Shown here: positions 1 through 10,255 of the stretch, piece by piece | How the letters are laid out: every line of letters starts with the position of its first letter | How positions within the stretch are numbered: the first letter of the stretch is position 1 | Assembly (NCBI RefSeq): GCF_007858275.1 | Contig: NZ_VFEV01000002.1 | Location: 206,046-270,045, forward strand | DNA from: Pseudomonas proteolytica | GTDB taxonomy: Bacteria > Pseudomonadota > Gammaproteobacteria > Pseudomonadales > Pseudomonadaceae | Length of the DNA stretch: 64,000 nt | Direction: 5' to 3' | Program-made: the position numbers and the translations under genes | Notes under the pieces: generated by a model | Databases searched by the model: none | What the model saw: the letters and a program-made list of their open reading frames with translations, nothing else | Told to the model about the DNA's origin: nothing

Positions 1-1
1 C

Positions 2-985
2 GACAACATGTTCACCACCCAGTCGGAAAACCGCGACTACGCCATCAAGCCGATGAACTGCCCGTGCCACGTACAGGTGTTCAACCAGGGCCTGAAGAGT
101 TACCGCGAGTTGCCGATGCGCCTGGCCGAGTTCGGTGCCTGCCACCGTAACGAGCCATCGGGTGCGCTGCACGGCATCATGCGCGTGCGCGGCTTCACCC
201 AGGATGACGCCCACATCTTCTGCACCGAAGAGCAGATGCAGGCCGAATCCGCCGCTTTCATCAAGCTGACCATGGACGTTTATCGCGATTTCGGCTTTAC
301 CGAAGTGGAAATGAAGCTGTCCACTCGTCCGGAAAAACGCGTTGGCTCCGACGAATTGTGGGATCGCGCCGAAGCTGCACTGGCCGCAGCGCTAGACAGT
401 GCGGGGCTTGCGTACGATCTGCAGCCGGGCGAAGGCGCCTTCTACGGGCCTAAGATCGAGTTCTCGCTGAAAGATTGCCTTGGCCGTGTCTGGCAATGTG
501 GTACCTTGCAGCTCGATTTTAACCTGCCGATCCGTCTGGGAGCCGAATACGTCTCCGAAGACAACAGCCGTAAACACCCGGTTATGCTGCACCGGGCGAT
601 CCTCGGCTCGTTCGAGCGGTTCGTCGGGATCCTGATCGAGCACTACGAGGGCGCGTTCCCTGCGTGGCTGGCTCCGACTCAGGCAGTGATCATGAATATC
701 ACTGATAAACAGGCCGATTTTGCCGCTGAAGTGGAAAAAACACTCAACGAAAGCGGATTTCGTGCCAAGTCCGACTTGAGAAATGAAAAGATCGGCTTTA
801 AAATCCGCGAGCATACTTTGCTCAAGGTTCCCTATCTTTTGGTTATCGGAGATCGGGAAGTCGAGATGCAGACTGTCGCTGTGCGTACTCGTGAAGGTGC
901 TGACCTGGGCTCGATGCCCGTCGCCCAGTTCGCTGAGTTCCTCGCGCAAGCGGTTTCCCGGCGTGGTCGCCCAGATTCGGAGTAA
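2..985 (+). CDS. thrS: Threonyl-tRNA synthetase, C-terminal half (5' end outside window)
   Basis: Cytoplasmic class II synthetase that charges tRNA-Thr. The reading frame is open from the first base, so the N-terminal TGS, editing and first catalytic parts lie upstream. Zinc-site residues are visible: the Cys of NCPCH, the His of DDAHIF and the His of MLHRAILGS. Motif 2 (RVRGFTQDD), motif 3 and the C-terminal anticodon-binding domain (about the last 110 residues) follow. infC comes immediately after, the usual thrS-infC-rpmI-rplT order. The identification is secure. Confidence 0.97.
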
Positions 986-1536
986 TTATTATTAAGCGTG
1001 AAATGAGACAAGATAAACGAGCTGCACCGAAAGCCCCGATCAACGAGAATATCTCGGCACGCGAGGTTCGTTTAATTGGGGCTGAGGGTGAGCAGCTTGG
1101 GATTGTGTCAATTGAAGACGCGCTTCTTAAGGCTGAAGAAGCCAAGCTCGATTTGGTGGAAATTTCCGCCGATGCTGTACCGCCTGTCTGCAAGCTGATG
1201 GACTACGGCAAATCGATCTTCGAAAAGAAGAAGCAGATTGCCGCAGCCAAGAAAAACCAGAAGCAGATCCAGGTTAAAGAAATCAAGTTTCGTCCAGGGA
1301 CGGAGGAAGGGGATTACCAGGTAAAACTGCGCAACCTGGTACGTTTCCTGAGTGATGGGGACAGGGCCAAGGTATCCTTGCGATTCCGCGGCCGTGAGAT
1401 GGCCCACCAGGAGCTGGGTATGGAACTCCTCAAGCGGGTTGAAGCTGACCTGCTGGAGTACGGTTCCGTCGAACAGCATCCTAAGATGGAAGGACGCCAG
1501 CTGATCATGGTCATCGCCCCGAAAAAGAAGAAGTAA
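985..1536 (+). CDS. infC: Translation initiation factor IF-3, AUU start
   Basis: IF-3 binds the 30S subunit and proofreads initiator tRNA pairing at the start codon. The protein has the N-domain ([15 protein letters not shown]), a basic linker rich in Lys and Gln, and the C-domain ([26 protein letters not shown]), and ends in a KKKK tail. The first ATG (1003) lies inside the conserved N-terminus. The genuine start is one of three tandem ATT codons at 985, 988 and 991, preceded by GGAG at 979-982. 985 is chosen to match the [10 protein letters not shown]-terminus recalled from other Pseudomonas. An AUU start lets IF-3 repress its own translation. The first ATT shares one base with the thrS stop. 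Confidence 0.95.
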   Translation: MIIKREMRQDKRAAPKAPINENISAREVRLIGAEGEQLGIVSIEDALLKAEEAKLDLVEISADAVPPVCKLMDYGKSIFEKKKQIAAAKKNQKQIQVKEIKFRPGTEEGDYQVKLRNLVRFLSDGDRAKVSLRFRGREMAHQELGMELLKRVEADLLEYGSVEQHPKMEGRQLIMVIAPKKKK

Positions 1537-1596
1537 TCAATAGGGCACGGCAGGCCTTCTGATTATGTTTATCAACTGAATGCGGAGTATCCGAAC

Positions 1597-1791
1597 ATGC
1601 CAAAGATGAAGACTAAAAGTGGTGCTGCTAAGCGGTTTCTGAAAACTGCTAACGGTATCAAGCACAAGCACGCTTTCAAGAGCCACATCCTGACCAAAAT
1701 GTCGACCAAGCGTAAGCGTCAACTGCGCGGTAGCAGCTTGCTGCATCCGTCTGACGTGGCAAAAGTCGAGCGCATGCTGCGCCTTCGTTAA
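1597..1791 (+). CDS. rpmI: Ribosomal protein bL35
   Basis: Large-subunit protein of 64 residues, rich in Lys and Arg, with the family start [14 protein letters not shown]. It sits 60 bases after infC and 29 bases before rplT. In E. coli this operon is autoregulated by L20 binding mRNA upstream of rpmI; the short gaps here allow the same coupling, but no specific L20 site was resolved by eye. Confidence 0.98.
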   Translation: MPKMKTKSGAAKRFLKTANGIKHKHAFKSHILTKMSTKRKRQLRGSSLLHPSDVAKVERMLRLR

Positions 1792-1820
1792 TTTTGGATC
1801 AAGAATAGAGGAAGTAACTC

Positions 1821-2177
1821 ATGGCTCGTGTAAAGCGTGGCGTCATTGCCCGTAAGCGTCACAAAAAAATTCTGAAACTCGCTAAAGGCTACTACGGCGC
1901 GCGTTCACGCGTATTCCGTGTTGCCAAGCAAGCGGTAATCAAGGCAGGCCAATACGCCTACCGTGACCGTCGTCAGAAAAAACGTCAGTTCCGCGCTCTG
2001 TGGATCGCTCGTATCAACGCTGGTGCTCGTGTTAACGGTCTGTCCTACAGCCGTTTCATCGCTGGCCTGAAAAAAGCGTCCATCGAAATCGACCGTAAGG
2101 TTCTGGCTGAACTGGCCGTGAACGAAAAAGCGGTGTTTGCTGCGATTGTCGAGAAAGCTAAAGCCACCTTGGCTTAA
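1821..2177 (+). CDS. rplT: Ribosomal protein bL20
   Basis: Assembly protein of the 50S subunit and translational repressor of its own operon in enterobacteria. The 118 residues are full length, with the basic N-terminal extension ([19 protein letters not shown]) followed by the globular RNA-binding domain. A GAGGAAG ribosome-binding site precedes the ATG by a few bases. It is the last gene before a strong intrinsic terminator. Confidence 0.98.
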   Translation: MARVKRGVIARKRHKKILKLAKGYYGARSRVFRVAKQAVIKAGQYAYRDRRQKKRQFRALWIARINAGARVNGLSYSRFIAGLKKASIEIDRKVLAELAVNEKAVFAAIVEKAKATLA

Positions 2178-2231
2178 GTACCCCCGACAGTCACCCTGGG
2201 CTACTCCGTAGTCCAAGGTGGTAAACGTCAT

Positions 2232-3302
<1,071 letters not shown>

Positions 3303-3328
3303 TCGTAACGAACCTTTAGGAGAGCAGG

Positions 3329-5707
3329 ATGAAATTCAGTGAACAATGGCTGCGTGGCTGGGTAAGCCCGCAGGTAAATCGCGATGAGCTGGTTGCTCGT
3401 CTGTCGATGGCCGGTCTTGAGGTCGATAGCGTTACGCCGGCCGCCGGTGTTTTCAGTGGTGTGGTAGTGGGCGAGGTGCTGAGCACCGAGCAGCACCCGG
3501 ACGCCGACAAGCTGCGTGTGTGCCAGGTCAGCAATGGCGCGCAAACCTTCCAGGTCGTATGCGGAGCGCCAAATGTGCGCCCGGGCCTGAAGATTCCGTT
3601 CGCGATGATCGGTGCCGAACTGCCCGGTGATTTCAAGATCAAGAAAGCCAAGCTGCGTGGTGTCGAGTCCAACGGCATGCTGTGCTCCCAGGCGGAGTTG
3701 CAGGTTGGCGAAGGCAATGATGGCTTGATGGAGCTGCCGACCGATGCGCCAGTAGGCCAGGACATTCGTGTCTACCTGGACCTGGAAGACGCCAGCATCG
3801 AAGTCGACCTGACCCCGAACCGTGGCGACTGCCTGTCCCTGGCAGGCCTGGCCCGTGAAGTGGGCGCGTTGTACAACGCGCCGGTCACCCGTCCAGTGGT
3901 TGCTGCTGTGCCTGCGGTGCACGATGAAGTGCGCTCGATCGAAGTGCTGGCGCCAAGCGCGTGCCCGCGCTACTTGGGGCGTGTGATCCGCAATGTCGAC
4001 CTGTCCAAGCCGACCCCCCTGTGGATGGTCGAGCGCCTGCGTCGGGCCGATGTACGCAGCATCGATGCTGCCGTCGACATCACCAACTACGTGATGCTGG
4101 AGCTGGGTCAGCCGCTGCACGCCTTCGACCTTGCCGAAATCAACGGTGGGATTCGTGTGCGTATGGCCGAGGAAGGCGAAAAGCTGGTCTTGCTCGATGG
4201 TCAGGAAGTCACCCTGCGCAGCGATACCCTGGTGATCGCTGATCACTCACGCGCCCTGGCCATTGCCGGTGTGATGGGTGGTGAGCACAGTGGCGTATCC
4301 GCGACGACCCGTGATGTGTTCCTGGAAAGCGCTTTCTTTGACCAGATCGCCGTGGCAGGCAAGGCTCGTTCCTACGGCCTGCACACCGATGCCTCGCACC
4401 GCTATGAGCGTGGCGTGGACTGGCAACTGGCCCGTGAAGCCATGGAGCGCGCTACTGGCCTGCTGCTGGAAATCACTGGTGGTGAAGCCGGCCCGATCAC
4501 TGAGACCGTCAGCGAGCAGCACTTGCCGTCGATTGCACCGGTGACGCTGCGCGCCCAGCGCGTTGAGCAAATGCTCGGCCTGGTGATTGAAGACGCGGAA
4601 ATCGTCCGCCTGCTGACCGGCCTTGGCCTGGGCATCAGCGCTGATGGGGCAGGGCAGTGGCGTGTAGCAGTGCCAAGCCATCGCTTCGATATCAGCCTTG
4701 AAGTCGACCTGATCGAAGAGCTGGCCCGTCTATACGGCTACAACCGCCTGCCGGTTCGTTATCCGCAAGCGCGGCTGGCCCCGCAACCCAAGGCTGAAGC
4801 TCGTGCGCATCTGCCAGAGCTACGCCGTCTGCTGGTCGCCCGTGGTTATCAGGAAGCCGTGACCTACAGCTTCATCGATCCCAAGCAATTCGAACTGTTC
4901 AACCCGGGCGTCGAGCCATTGTTGCTGGCCAACCCGATTTCCAACGACATGGCAGCCATGCGCTCGTCCCTGTGGCCGGGCCTGGTGAAAGCACTTTCCC
5001 ACAACCTGAACCGCCAGCAGGACCGCGTACGTATGTTTGAAAGCGGCCTGCGCTTTGTCGGCCAATTGGACGGCCTGAAGCAAGAGCCAATGCTGGCCGG
5101 TGTAGTCTGCGGCAGCCGTCTGCCGGAAGGTTGGGCGCAGGGTCGCGACCCAGTGGACTTCTTTGACGTCAAGGCCGACGTGGAAGCGGTGCTGGGCTTC
5201 GCTGGCGCGCTGGATGCCTTCGCGTTTGTTCCCGGCAGCCACCCAGCGTTGCATCCGGGCCAGACTGCGCGTATCGAGCGCGAAGGTCGCCTGGTTGGTT
5301 TCGTTGGTGCCATCCACCCTGAACTGTCGAAAACCCTCGGTCTCGACCGTCCGGTCTTCGTCTTCGAGTTGGTATTGGCTGAAGTCGCTGCAGGCAAGAT
5401 GCCTAAATTCAGCGAGCTGTCGCGTTTCCCGGAAGTACGTCGTGACCTGGCCCTGGTGGCAGATCGTGATGTAGCGGCCAGCGCTGTGCTGGAAGTAATC
5501 CGAGAAAATGCAGGCGAATGGCTGACGGACCTCAGGCTATTTGACGTCTATCAGGGTAAAGGCATTGATCCGCATAGAAAAAGCCTTGCAGTTGGCTTGA
5601 CCTGGCAGCATCCATCGCGCACTCTTAATGACGATGAGGTGAATACCACGACGCAAAATATCCTCACCTCGCTCGAACAAAGGTTGAACGCCACGTTAAG
5701 GAAGTGA
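3329..5707 (+). CDS. pheT: Phenylalanyl-tRNA synthetase beta subunit
   Basis: Partner of PheS, responsible for tRNA binding and editing. At 792 residues it has the usual length: N-terminal tRNA-binding EMAP-like domain (about 40-150), B3/B4 editing region (200-400), B5 domain, and the C-terminal anticodon-recognition fold (about 700-792). AGGAG at 3318 precedes the ATG. ihfA begins 3 bases after the stop, so translation is probably coupled. Confidence 0.98.
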   Translation: MKFSEQWLRGWVSPQVNRDELVARLSMAGLEVDSVTPAAGVFSGVVVGEVLSTEQHPDADKLRVCQVSNGAQTFQVVCGAPNVRPGLKIPFAMIGAELPGDFKIKKAKLRGVESNGMLCSQAELQVGEGNDGLMELPTDAPVGQDIRVYLDLEDASIEVDLTPNRGDCLSLAGLAREVGALYNAPVTRPVVAAVPAVHDEVRSIEVLAPSACPRYLGRVIRNVDLSKPTPLWMVERLRRADVRSIDAAVDITNYVMLELGQPLHAFDLAEINGGIRVRMAEEGEKLVLLDGQEVTLRSDTLVIADHSRALAIAGVMGGEHSGVSATTRDVFLESAFFDQIAVAGKARSYGLHTDASHRYERGVDWQLAREAMERATGLLLEITGGEAGPITETVSEQHLPSIAPVTLRAQRVEQMLGLVIEDAEIVRLLTGLGLGISADGAGQWRVAVPSHRFDISLEVDLIEELARLYGYNRLPVRYPQARLAPQPKAEARAHLPELRRLLVARGYQEAVTYSFIDPKQFELFNPGVEPLLLANPISNDMAAMRSSLWPGLVKALSHNLNRQQDRVRMFESGLRFVGQLDGLKQEPMLAGVVCGSRLPEGWAQGRDPVDFFDVKADVEAVLGFAGALDAFAFVPGSHPALHPGQTARIEREGRLVGFVGAIHPELSKTLGLDRPVFVFELVLAEVAAGKMPKFSELSRFPEVRRDLALVADRDVAASAVLEVIRENAGEWLTDLRLFDVYQGKGIDPHRKSLAVGLTWQHPSRTLNDDEVNTTTQNILTSLEQRLNATLRK

Positions 5708-5710
5708 CGT

Positions 5711-6013
5711 ATGGGGGCTTTGACGAAAGCTGAGATGGCGGAACGTCTGTACGAAGAGTTGGGTCTGAACAAGCGCGAGGCCAAGGAATTGGTCGAGCTG
5801 TTTTTTGAAGAAATCAGGCACGCTCTGGAAGACAACGAACAGGTCAAATTGTCCGGTTTCGGCAATTTTGACCTGCGGGACAAACGCCAGCGGCCTGGCC
5901 GCAATCCAAAAACGGGAGAAGAAATCCCGATCACGGCTCGCCGTGTGGTCACCTTTCGTCCAGGGCAGAAGTTGAAGGCCCGAGTTGAGGCTTATGCTGG
6001 AACCAAGTCATAA
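5711..6013 (+). CDS. ihfA: Integration host factor alpha subunit
   Basis: Small DNA-bending protein (100 residues) that dimerises with IhfB and shapes nucleoid DNA, promoters and recombination sites. The start [21 protein letters not shown] and the beta-arm ([12 protein letters not shown]) are characteristic of the alpha subunit. It lies 3 bases after pheT, and the next gene starts inside its 3' end. Confidence 0.98.
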   Translation: MGALTKAEMAERLYEELGLNKREAKELVELFFEEIRHALEDNEQVKLSGFGNFDLRDKRQRPGRNPKTGEEIPITARRVVTFRPGQKLKARVEAYAGTKS

Positions 6014-6350
6014 CGACGAGCTACCCGTCATCCCAGGCAAACGCTACTTCACCATCGGTGAAGTCAGCGAGCTATGTGCGGTAAAACCGCACGTACTGCG
6101 CTATTGGGAGCAGGAGTTTCCTCAACTCAACCCCGTCAAACGCACAGGGAACCGTCGGTATTATCAGCGCCAGGATGTGCTGATGATCCGACAGATCCGT
6201 GCGTTGCTGTACGACCAGGGGTTCACCATCAGCGGCGCACGCCAGCGTATGTCCGGTGATGAAGCCAAAGACGACACCACCCAATACAAGCAACTGATCC
6301 GCCAGATGATCTCCGAACTGGAAGATGTACTGGTTGTTTTGAAGAAGTGA
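5994..6350 (+). CDS. MerR-family transcriptional regulator
   Basis: Protein of about 118 residues with an N-terminal winged helix typical of MerR proteins ([25 protein letters not shown], about 15-40), a second wing helix, and a short C-terminal coiled coil ([19 protein letters not shown]) that probably dimerises. There is no Cys-rich metal-binding tail. Its ATG overlaps ihfA by 20 bases; an in-frame TTG at 5985 is an alternative. The same gene follows ihfA throughout Pseudomonas; its target is not evident. Confidence 0.93.
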   Translation: MLEPSHNDELPVIPGKRYFTIGEVSELCAVKPHVLRYWEQEFPQLNPVKRTGNRRYYQRQDVLMIRQIRALLYDQGFTISGARQRMSGDEAKDDTTQYKQLIRQMISELEDVLVVLKK

Positions 6351-6440
6351 AACAAGCCTTTAAAATACTTCCACATTTCAAATGCTTGCGGTATATTCCT
6401 GATCGCTTCGTTACGAAGCGAACCCAGTTTCACGCCTAGT

Positions 6441-6517
6441 CGGGGCGTAGCGCAGTCCGGTAGCGCACTAGCATGGGGTGCTAGGGGTAGAGTGTTCGAA
6501 TCACTCCGTCCCGACCA
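6441..6517 (+). tRNA. tRNA-Pro (anticodon GGG)
   Basis: A 77-base cloverleaf. The acceptor arm CGGGGCG pairs with CGTCCCG (one G-U); the anticodon stem CTAGC/GCTAG encloses the loop ATGGGGT, giving anticodon GGG; the T arm GAGTG/CACTC holds TTCGAAT; CCA is encoded. It marks the end of the conserved block, and everything downstream is accessory. Confidence 0.97.
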
Positions 6518-6525
6518 TATAATTC

Positions 6526-6561
6526 AAGGGGTTGCGAGATTTTATTTCGCGACCCCTTTTT
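6526..6561 (+). terminator. Intrinsic terminator after tRNA-Pro
   Basis: An 11-bp stem (6526-6536 with 6548-6558, one G-U) followed by a T run, 9 bases after the tRNA CCA. It ends the tRNA transcript. Confidence 0.88.
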
Positions 6562-6704
6562 ATTTTCTATCGGTTTTACTCCCACAAATCGTCTGGCTTT
6601 CGGTGGAATCCTCATTGTTTCCGTGTAGAGCTGAAGCCAGCTTTGGCGCTCTCTAGCACGTTTTTTAGGACGACGTTGTCGCCCTTTCTTGGTGCTTTCA
6701 GTAT

Positions 6705-6968
6705 CTAAGGTGCTCTTCTCTTACAAGCCATCGACAGGGTACCCATCGGTTTGTACTCGTCAGGCCGACGGAGCCTTCCCGCGTAGAGGTAGTCTTCTTG
6801 GAGATACCAGGATCGAATAGCCATTGGGAGCTGCGCAGGCCGCAGAGTGCCTCTGCTTTTCTTAGGAGTGCGCGTATAGGCGTCAAAGCTATCCACAAAG
6901 GGCGTGGGTATATCTGTGGATAATGACCCAGGCACTGCGGAATACAGGGCTTGCAATGTGCTGGTCAT
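6705..6968 (-). CDS. Uncertain small ORF in the tRNA-proximal junction
   Basis: This is the only sizeable open frame between the tRNA terminator and the LLM pseudogene (6562-7149). It would encode 87 residues with no domain I recognise, no signal peptide and no clear ribosome-binding site. The interval has lower coding quality than its neighbours and may be remnant DNA at an island boundary. I see nothing else in 6969-7149. Confidence 0.2.
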   Translation of the reverse strand: MTSTLQALYSAVPGSLSTDIPTPFVDSFDAYTRTPKKSRGTLRPAQLPMAIRSWYLQEDYLYAGRLRRPDEYKPMGTLSMACKRRAP

Positions 6969-7149
6969 TAATTGAGCAGGTTTCGTGTGCAGCTGACGTC
7001 GGCGAGCAGGCTTAGGGGCGCGAAGTCGCTATCGTTCGGCTTGGATCTACAGTTTTACGTCACGCCTGCACTCGTCAGCCAACCATGCCTCAATACCTAA
7101 TGCCGTAAGTGGATCAATACCAGCAGAGTAGATCCCACGCGGCCCTTCC

Positions 7150-7729
7150 ATACTCACCTTGCGCCACCCGCTGCCCACGGCCAAGGCTTCGGCCTCAGTG
7201 TATTGCCTGTCCGGTGGCCGCCTGGTGTTGGTCGTGGAATTGGGGGACCGGGCCGTGGAGTTCCTGCAATCCCCTTACGGCGAAATGTTCGGTGTGAGAT
7301 ACCCAAGCCCGCCAGTCACCTGCCGACGCTGGTGACCGAGACAGCGGTCAGCCGATGGGGATTGCGCGTAATTCCGATGGCTGGATCACTTACCCACGCG
7401 GTCTTCAATTGCAGGCGGAAATGGTCGCACGCTGGCAGGCAGCGGTAACAGCTTATGCACCGGGTGTGTTCAAGCCTTTCGTGCAGTCGCTTTACATCGA
7501 AATGGCCGAACATCCCGACCATTCACCGAGCCCAATTCACTTGATATTGCGCGCCGGGTGCAATGTGATCCTGCAGTTTCTCGAAGGACTCAGTGCGGCC
7601 GGTGTCAACCATGTGGTTTTGAATTTCAAGTACGGCGAACGCGATGCCGCTCAGGTGGTGGAAGAAGTTGGCCGAGAAATTTTGCCGCGACTTGAGGACA
7701 GCGAAGCCGGCCGAATGGGAGCAATCTGA
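7150..7729 (+). pseudogene. LLM-class flavin-dependent oxidoreductase remnant
   Basis: Decayed luciferase-like gene. In one frame (about 7150-7290) the text reads LRHPLPTAKA, then LSGGRLVLVV and GDRAVEF, matching NPLHTAKA, LSGGRLLLGV and GDRPVEF of the intact gene at 48926-49894. After a large internal deletion and frame changes, the C-terminal part is open (7355-7729: DGWITYPRG, FKPFVQSLYIEM, GVNHVVLNFKYG), matching HGWISYPRA, FKPFTQSLYIDL and GVNHVIINLKYG of the same gene. The N-terminal third is missing. Confidence 0.8.
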
Positions 7730-7746
7730 TACGGTTTCTTATGGTG

Positions 7747-7800
7747 GATCTGAGCCTTTTTTGTGGCTAGGTCGGTGCTTTATAAAGTGCGCGACCGGAG
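7747..7800 (+). repeat. Left arm of a ~50-bp imperfect inverted repeat
   Basis: The segment beginning GATCTGAGCC and containing TATAAAGTGC recurs, inverted and slightly diverged, at 29896-29945. Most positions agree by eye, with a short length difference in the middle. The two arms enclose the GGDEF-EAL gene and the whole furan cluster. It resembles no element I can name. Confidence 0.55.
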
Positions 7801-7913
7801 TGCGAGCGGATTGTGCCCGGCCGGCCACTTTTTCAGACTCTTTGAAGATCGATGGTCTCGGCAGTCCTCAGGAACCACCATGAATACCCGCCGCACGAGA
7901 TTTCATTCATGGA

Positions 7914-9887
7914 ATGGCCATTGGTCCACAGGAAGGAACCTGCGGCACCGCAGCGTTCCGTCGCGAGCTGGTGGTCACCGAAGACATCCCCCGGGACCCA
8001 AGCTGGGAGCGTTTTCGCGGCCTGGCGCTGGGGCATAACCTGCGTTCCTGCTGGTCGGTGCCTTTGCTCTCCCATCAAGGATGCGTGTTGGGTACATTTG
8101 CCCTGTACCAGAACCGCGCCCATGCGCCGGACGAGGCGCAGATTCAGCGACTGGCCTGCGCGGCCCAACTGGCAGTCATTGCGATCCGCCATGAGCGTGA
8201 CGGCCAACGTCTGGAGGAAAGCGAACAACGTTTTCGTTCATTGTTCACTTACAACCCCAACCCGGTGTTCGCCCTCGATCTGGCCGGCAACATCCAGAGT
8301 GTGAATCCAGCAGGCCTTAAGCTAAAGCCGCACACCGCAACCGATTTTATTGGCCATCACTTTTCCCATCTGGTGCTCGAAGAAGACCTGCAGCGGGTCA
8401 GTCAGCATTTTTCCGCAGCCCGCGCCGGAACGCCTCAACGCTTCGAGGCACGGGTTCGCGACGAGGGAGAGAAGCTGTTGACCATGGACATCTCTAACCT
8501 GCCGATCATGGTCAATGGAGAGATCGTTGGGGTATTTGGCATTGCCCGGGACATCAGCGAGCAGAAGCATTTCGAGCGCCAATTGAGCTTTAACGCCAGC
8601 CATGATCGGCTGACTGGTTTGCTTAACCGTGTTTCGCTTGAAGACCAGCTCATTCTGGACTGTCACATCAGTCGTCGGCGTAAGCGTCGTCTGGCGGTGA
8701 TGTGCATTGATCTGGACGGATTCAAATCCATCAACGATTCGATCGGGCACTACTTCGGCGATCAGGTGCTGATTGAGGTGGCGCAGCGTATGACCCAGCA
8801 GGTTCGTCCTGGTGATACCATCGTGCGCATGGGCGGTGATGAATTTATCGTGCTGCTGCCGGACCTGCTTCGTGATGAGGACGTTGTACCGGTGGCCGAG
8901 CGCTTGATGGCCAGCATTGCCAAACCCTACTGCATCCAGGGCATGGACCTGCACGTGAGTGCAAGTGTCGGTATCACCCTGAGCGATGGTCACATCGAGC
9001 AGCCGATGCAGCTGATCCAGCAGGCTGACATGGCCATGTACAAAGCCAAGCAGCAAGGCCGCAACAACTTCCAATGGTACACCAGCGATCTTAATCAGCG
9101 CGTTTGCGAGCACGCGAGCCTGCGCAATGACCTGCAAAAGGCTATCGAAACTCAGTCGTTCAGGCTGCACTATCAACCGCAGATAGACGCGCGCACGGGG
9201 CGGGTGGTCGGGATCGAAGCGTTGCTGCGCTGGGAGCATCTGGAAAAAGGATTCATCTCGCCAGCGGTGTTTGTGCCGGTGGCGGAGGATAGTGGTCAGA
9301 TCATCCCACTGAGCCTTTGGGTCCTCGATACAGCCTGCGCGCAGCTGCGCCAGCTAGGCGAGCAGGGCGTCACAGGAATCTCGATGGCCGTAAATATTTC
9401 GCCGATGCATTTCCAGCGTGGCCAGTTCGTCGAGTGTATCCAGACAGTGCTGAGCAAGCACGGACTTAGCGCGGGGCAGTTGGAGCTGGAGATTACCGAG
9501 TCGCTCTTGCTGCATAACGTTGAACAGGCGATCGATACGTTGCACCAGGTCAAGGCCTTGGGGGTGCGAATTGCGCTCGATGATTTCGGCACCGGTTTTT
9601 CCAGCCTCAGCTACCTCAAGCGTTTGCCCATCGACAAAATCAAGATTGACCGCTCGTTCATCCAGGAAATCGCCACCGACCATCACGATGCAGCGATTAC
9701 CCAAGGCATTATTTCCATGGCCCATCACCTCAGCCTGACGGTGGTTGCCGAAGGCGTGGAAACTGCTTCTCAGGTGGATTTCCTGAAGGGCAGTCGCTGC
9801 GATATTTTTCAGGGGTATTACTTTGCCAAACCGATGCCCTATGCAGAAATCGAAGCGTTCCTGAGCCAACCCGCATCCCACCCCTGA
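7914..9887 (+). CDS. PAS-GGDEF-EAL cyclic-di-GMP protein with truncated GAF domain
   Basis: Putative cyclic-di-GMP turnover enzyme of 657 residues: partial GAF domain (1-100), PAS (about 105-225, FRSLFTYNPNPVFALD), GGDEF domain (about 240-400) and EAL domain (about 405-650). The cyclase site reads MGGDEF, an intact GGDEF signature. The EAL part reads EALLRWEH and DDFGTGFSSL, so the ligand residues are largely kept. The start ATG (MAIGPQEG) falls in the middle of a normal GAF fold and lacks a Shine-Dalgarno. Codons just upstream in another frame look like the missing GAF part, so the 5' end is probably broken. Confidence 0.75.
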   Translation: MAIGPQEGTCGTAAFRRELVVTEDIPRDPSWERFRGLALGHNLRSCWSVPLLSHQGCVLGTFALYQNRAHAPDEAQIQRLACAAQLAVIAIRHERDGQRLEESEQRFRSLFTYNPNPVFALDLAGNIQSVNPAGLKLKPHTATDFIGHHFSHLVLEEDLQRVSQHFSAARAGTPQRFEARVRDEGEKLLTMDISNLPIMVNGEIVGVFGIARDISEQKHFERQLSFNASHDRLTGLLNRVSLEDQLILDCHISRRRKRRLAVMCIDLDGFKSINDSIGHYFGDQVLIEVAQRMTQQVRPGDTIVRMGGDEFIVLLPDLLRDEDVVPVAERLMASIAKPYCIQGMDLHVSASVGITLSDGHIEQPMQLIQQADMAMYKAKQQGRNNFQWYTSDLNQRVCEHASLRNDLQKAIETQSFRLHYQPQIDARTGRVVGIEALLRWEHLEKGFISPAVFVPVAEDSGQIIPLSLWVLDTACAQLRQLGEQGVTGISMAVNISPMHFQRGQFVECIQTVLSKHGLSAGQLELEITESLLLHNVEQAIDTLHQVKALGVRIALDDFGTGFSSLSYLKRLPIDKIKIDRSFIQEIATDHHDAAITQGIISMAHHLSLTVVAEGVETASQVDFLKGSRCDIFQGYYFAKPMPYAEIEAFLSQPASHP

Positions 9888-10255
9888 CCGGCAGTTCTGC
9901 CGGGCCCCAGGCCTGAAAATCAGACGCAAAGGTAAATTTTCAGACTCCCGCGCAGAACTCCCTCTCCCCAGGCAAGGCGCTCCCTGCGCCTTTCTCACAC
10001 ACTCGGCTCTAACGCTATCGCGCTGCATAACAACAAGAGCCGCGAAAAAAATGACCAGTTTCCAACCTGCTACCGAAAGCCAGACCGGCCACATTGGCGC
10101 CCGTCAGACCCGTGTCGAGGACGCCGCATTGTTGCGTGGCCTGGGCTGCTATGCCGATGACGCTGCGATCCCTCCGGGCACGCTACATGCGGCGATCATC
10201 CGTTCACCCCACGCTCATGCGCGGATTACCTCGGTGGACTTTTCCAGAGCGCTGC
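9886..10255 (+). repeat. Intact copy of the duplicated hmfA promoter/5' segment
   Basis: This stretch holds the whole intergenic region before hmfA and its first ~68 codons. It recurs at 30138-30435 in the same orientation with scattered substitutions and an internal deletion of about 75 bases. The untranslated part carries the likely promoter of the hmfABCDE operon. No clear -35/-10 pair was resolved. Confidence 0.8.

Noticed and set aside
6915..6923. TGTGGATAA, a perfect DnaA-box sequence
   Set aside because: A single box without clustering, AT-rich unwinding element or replication genes; likely chance.
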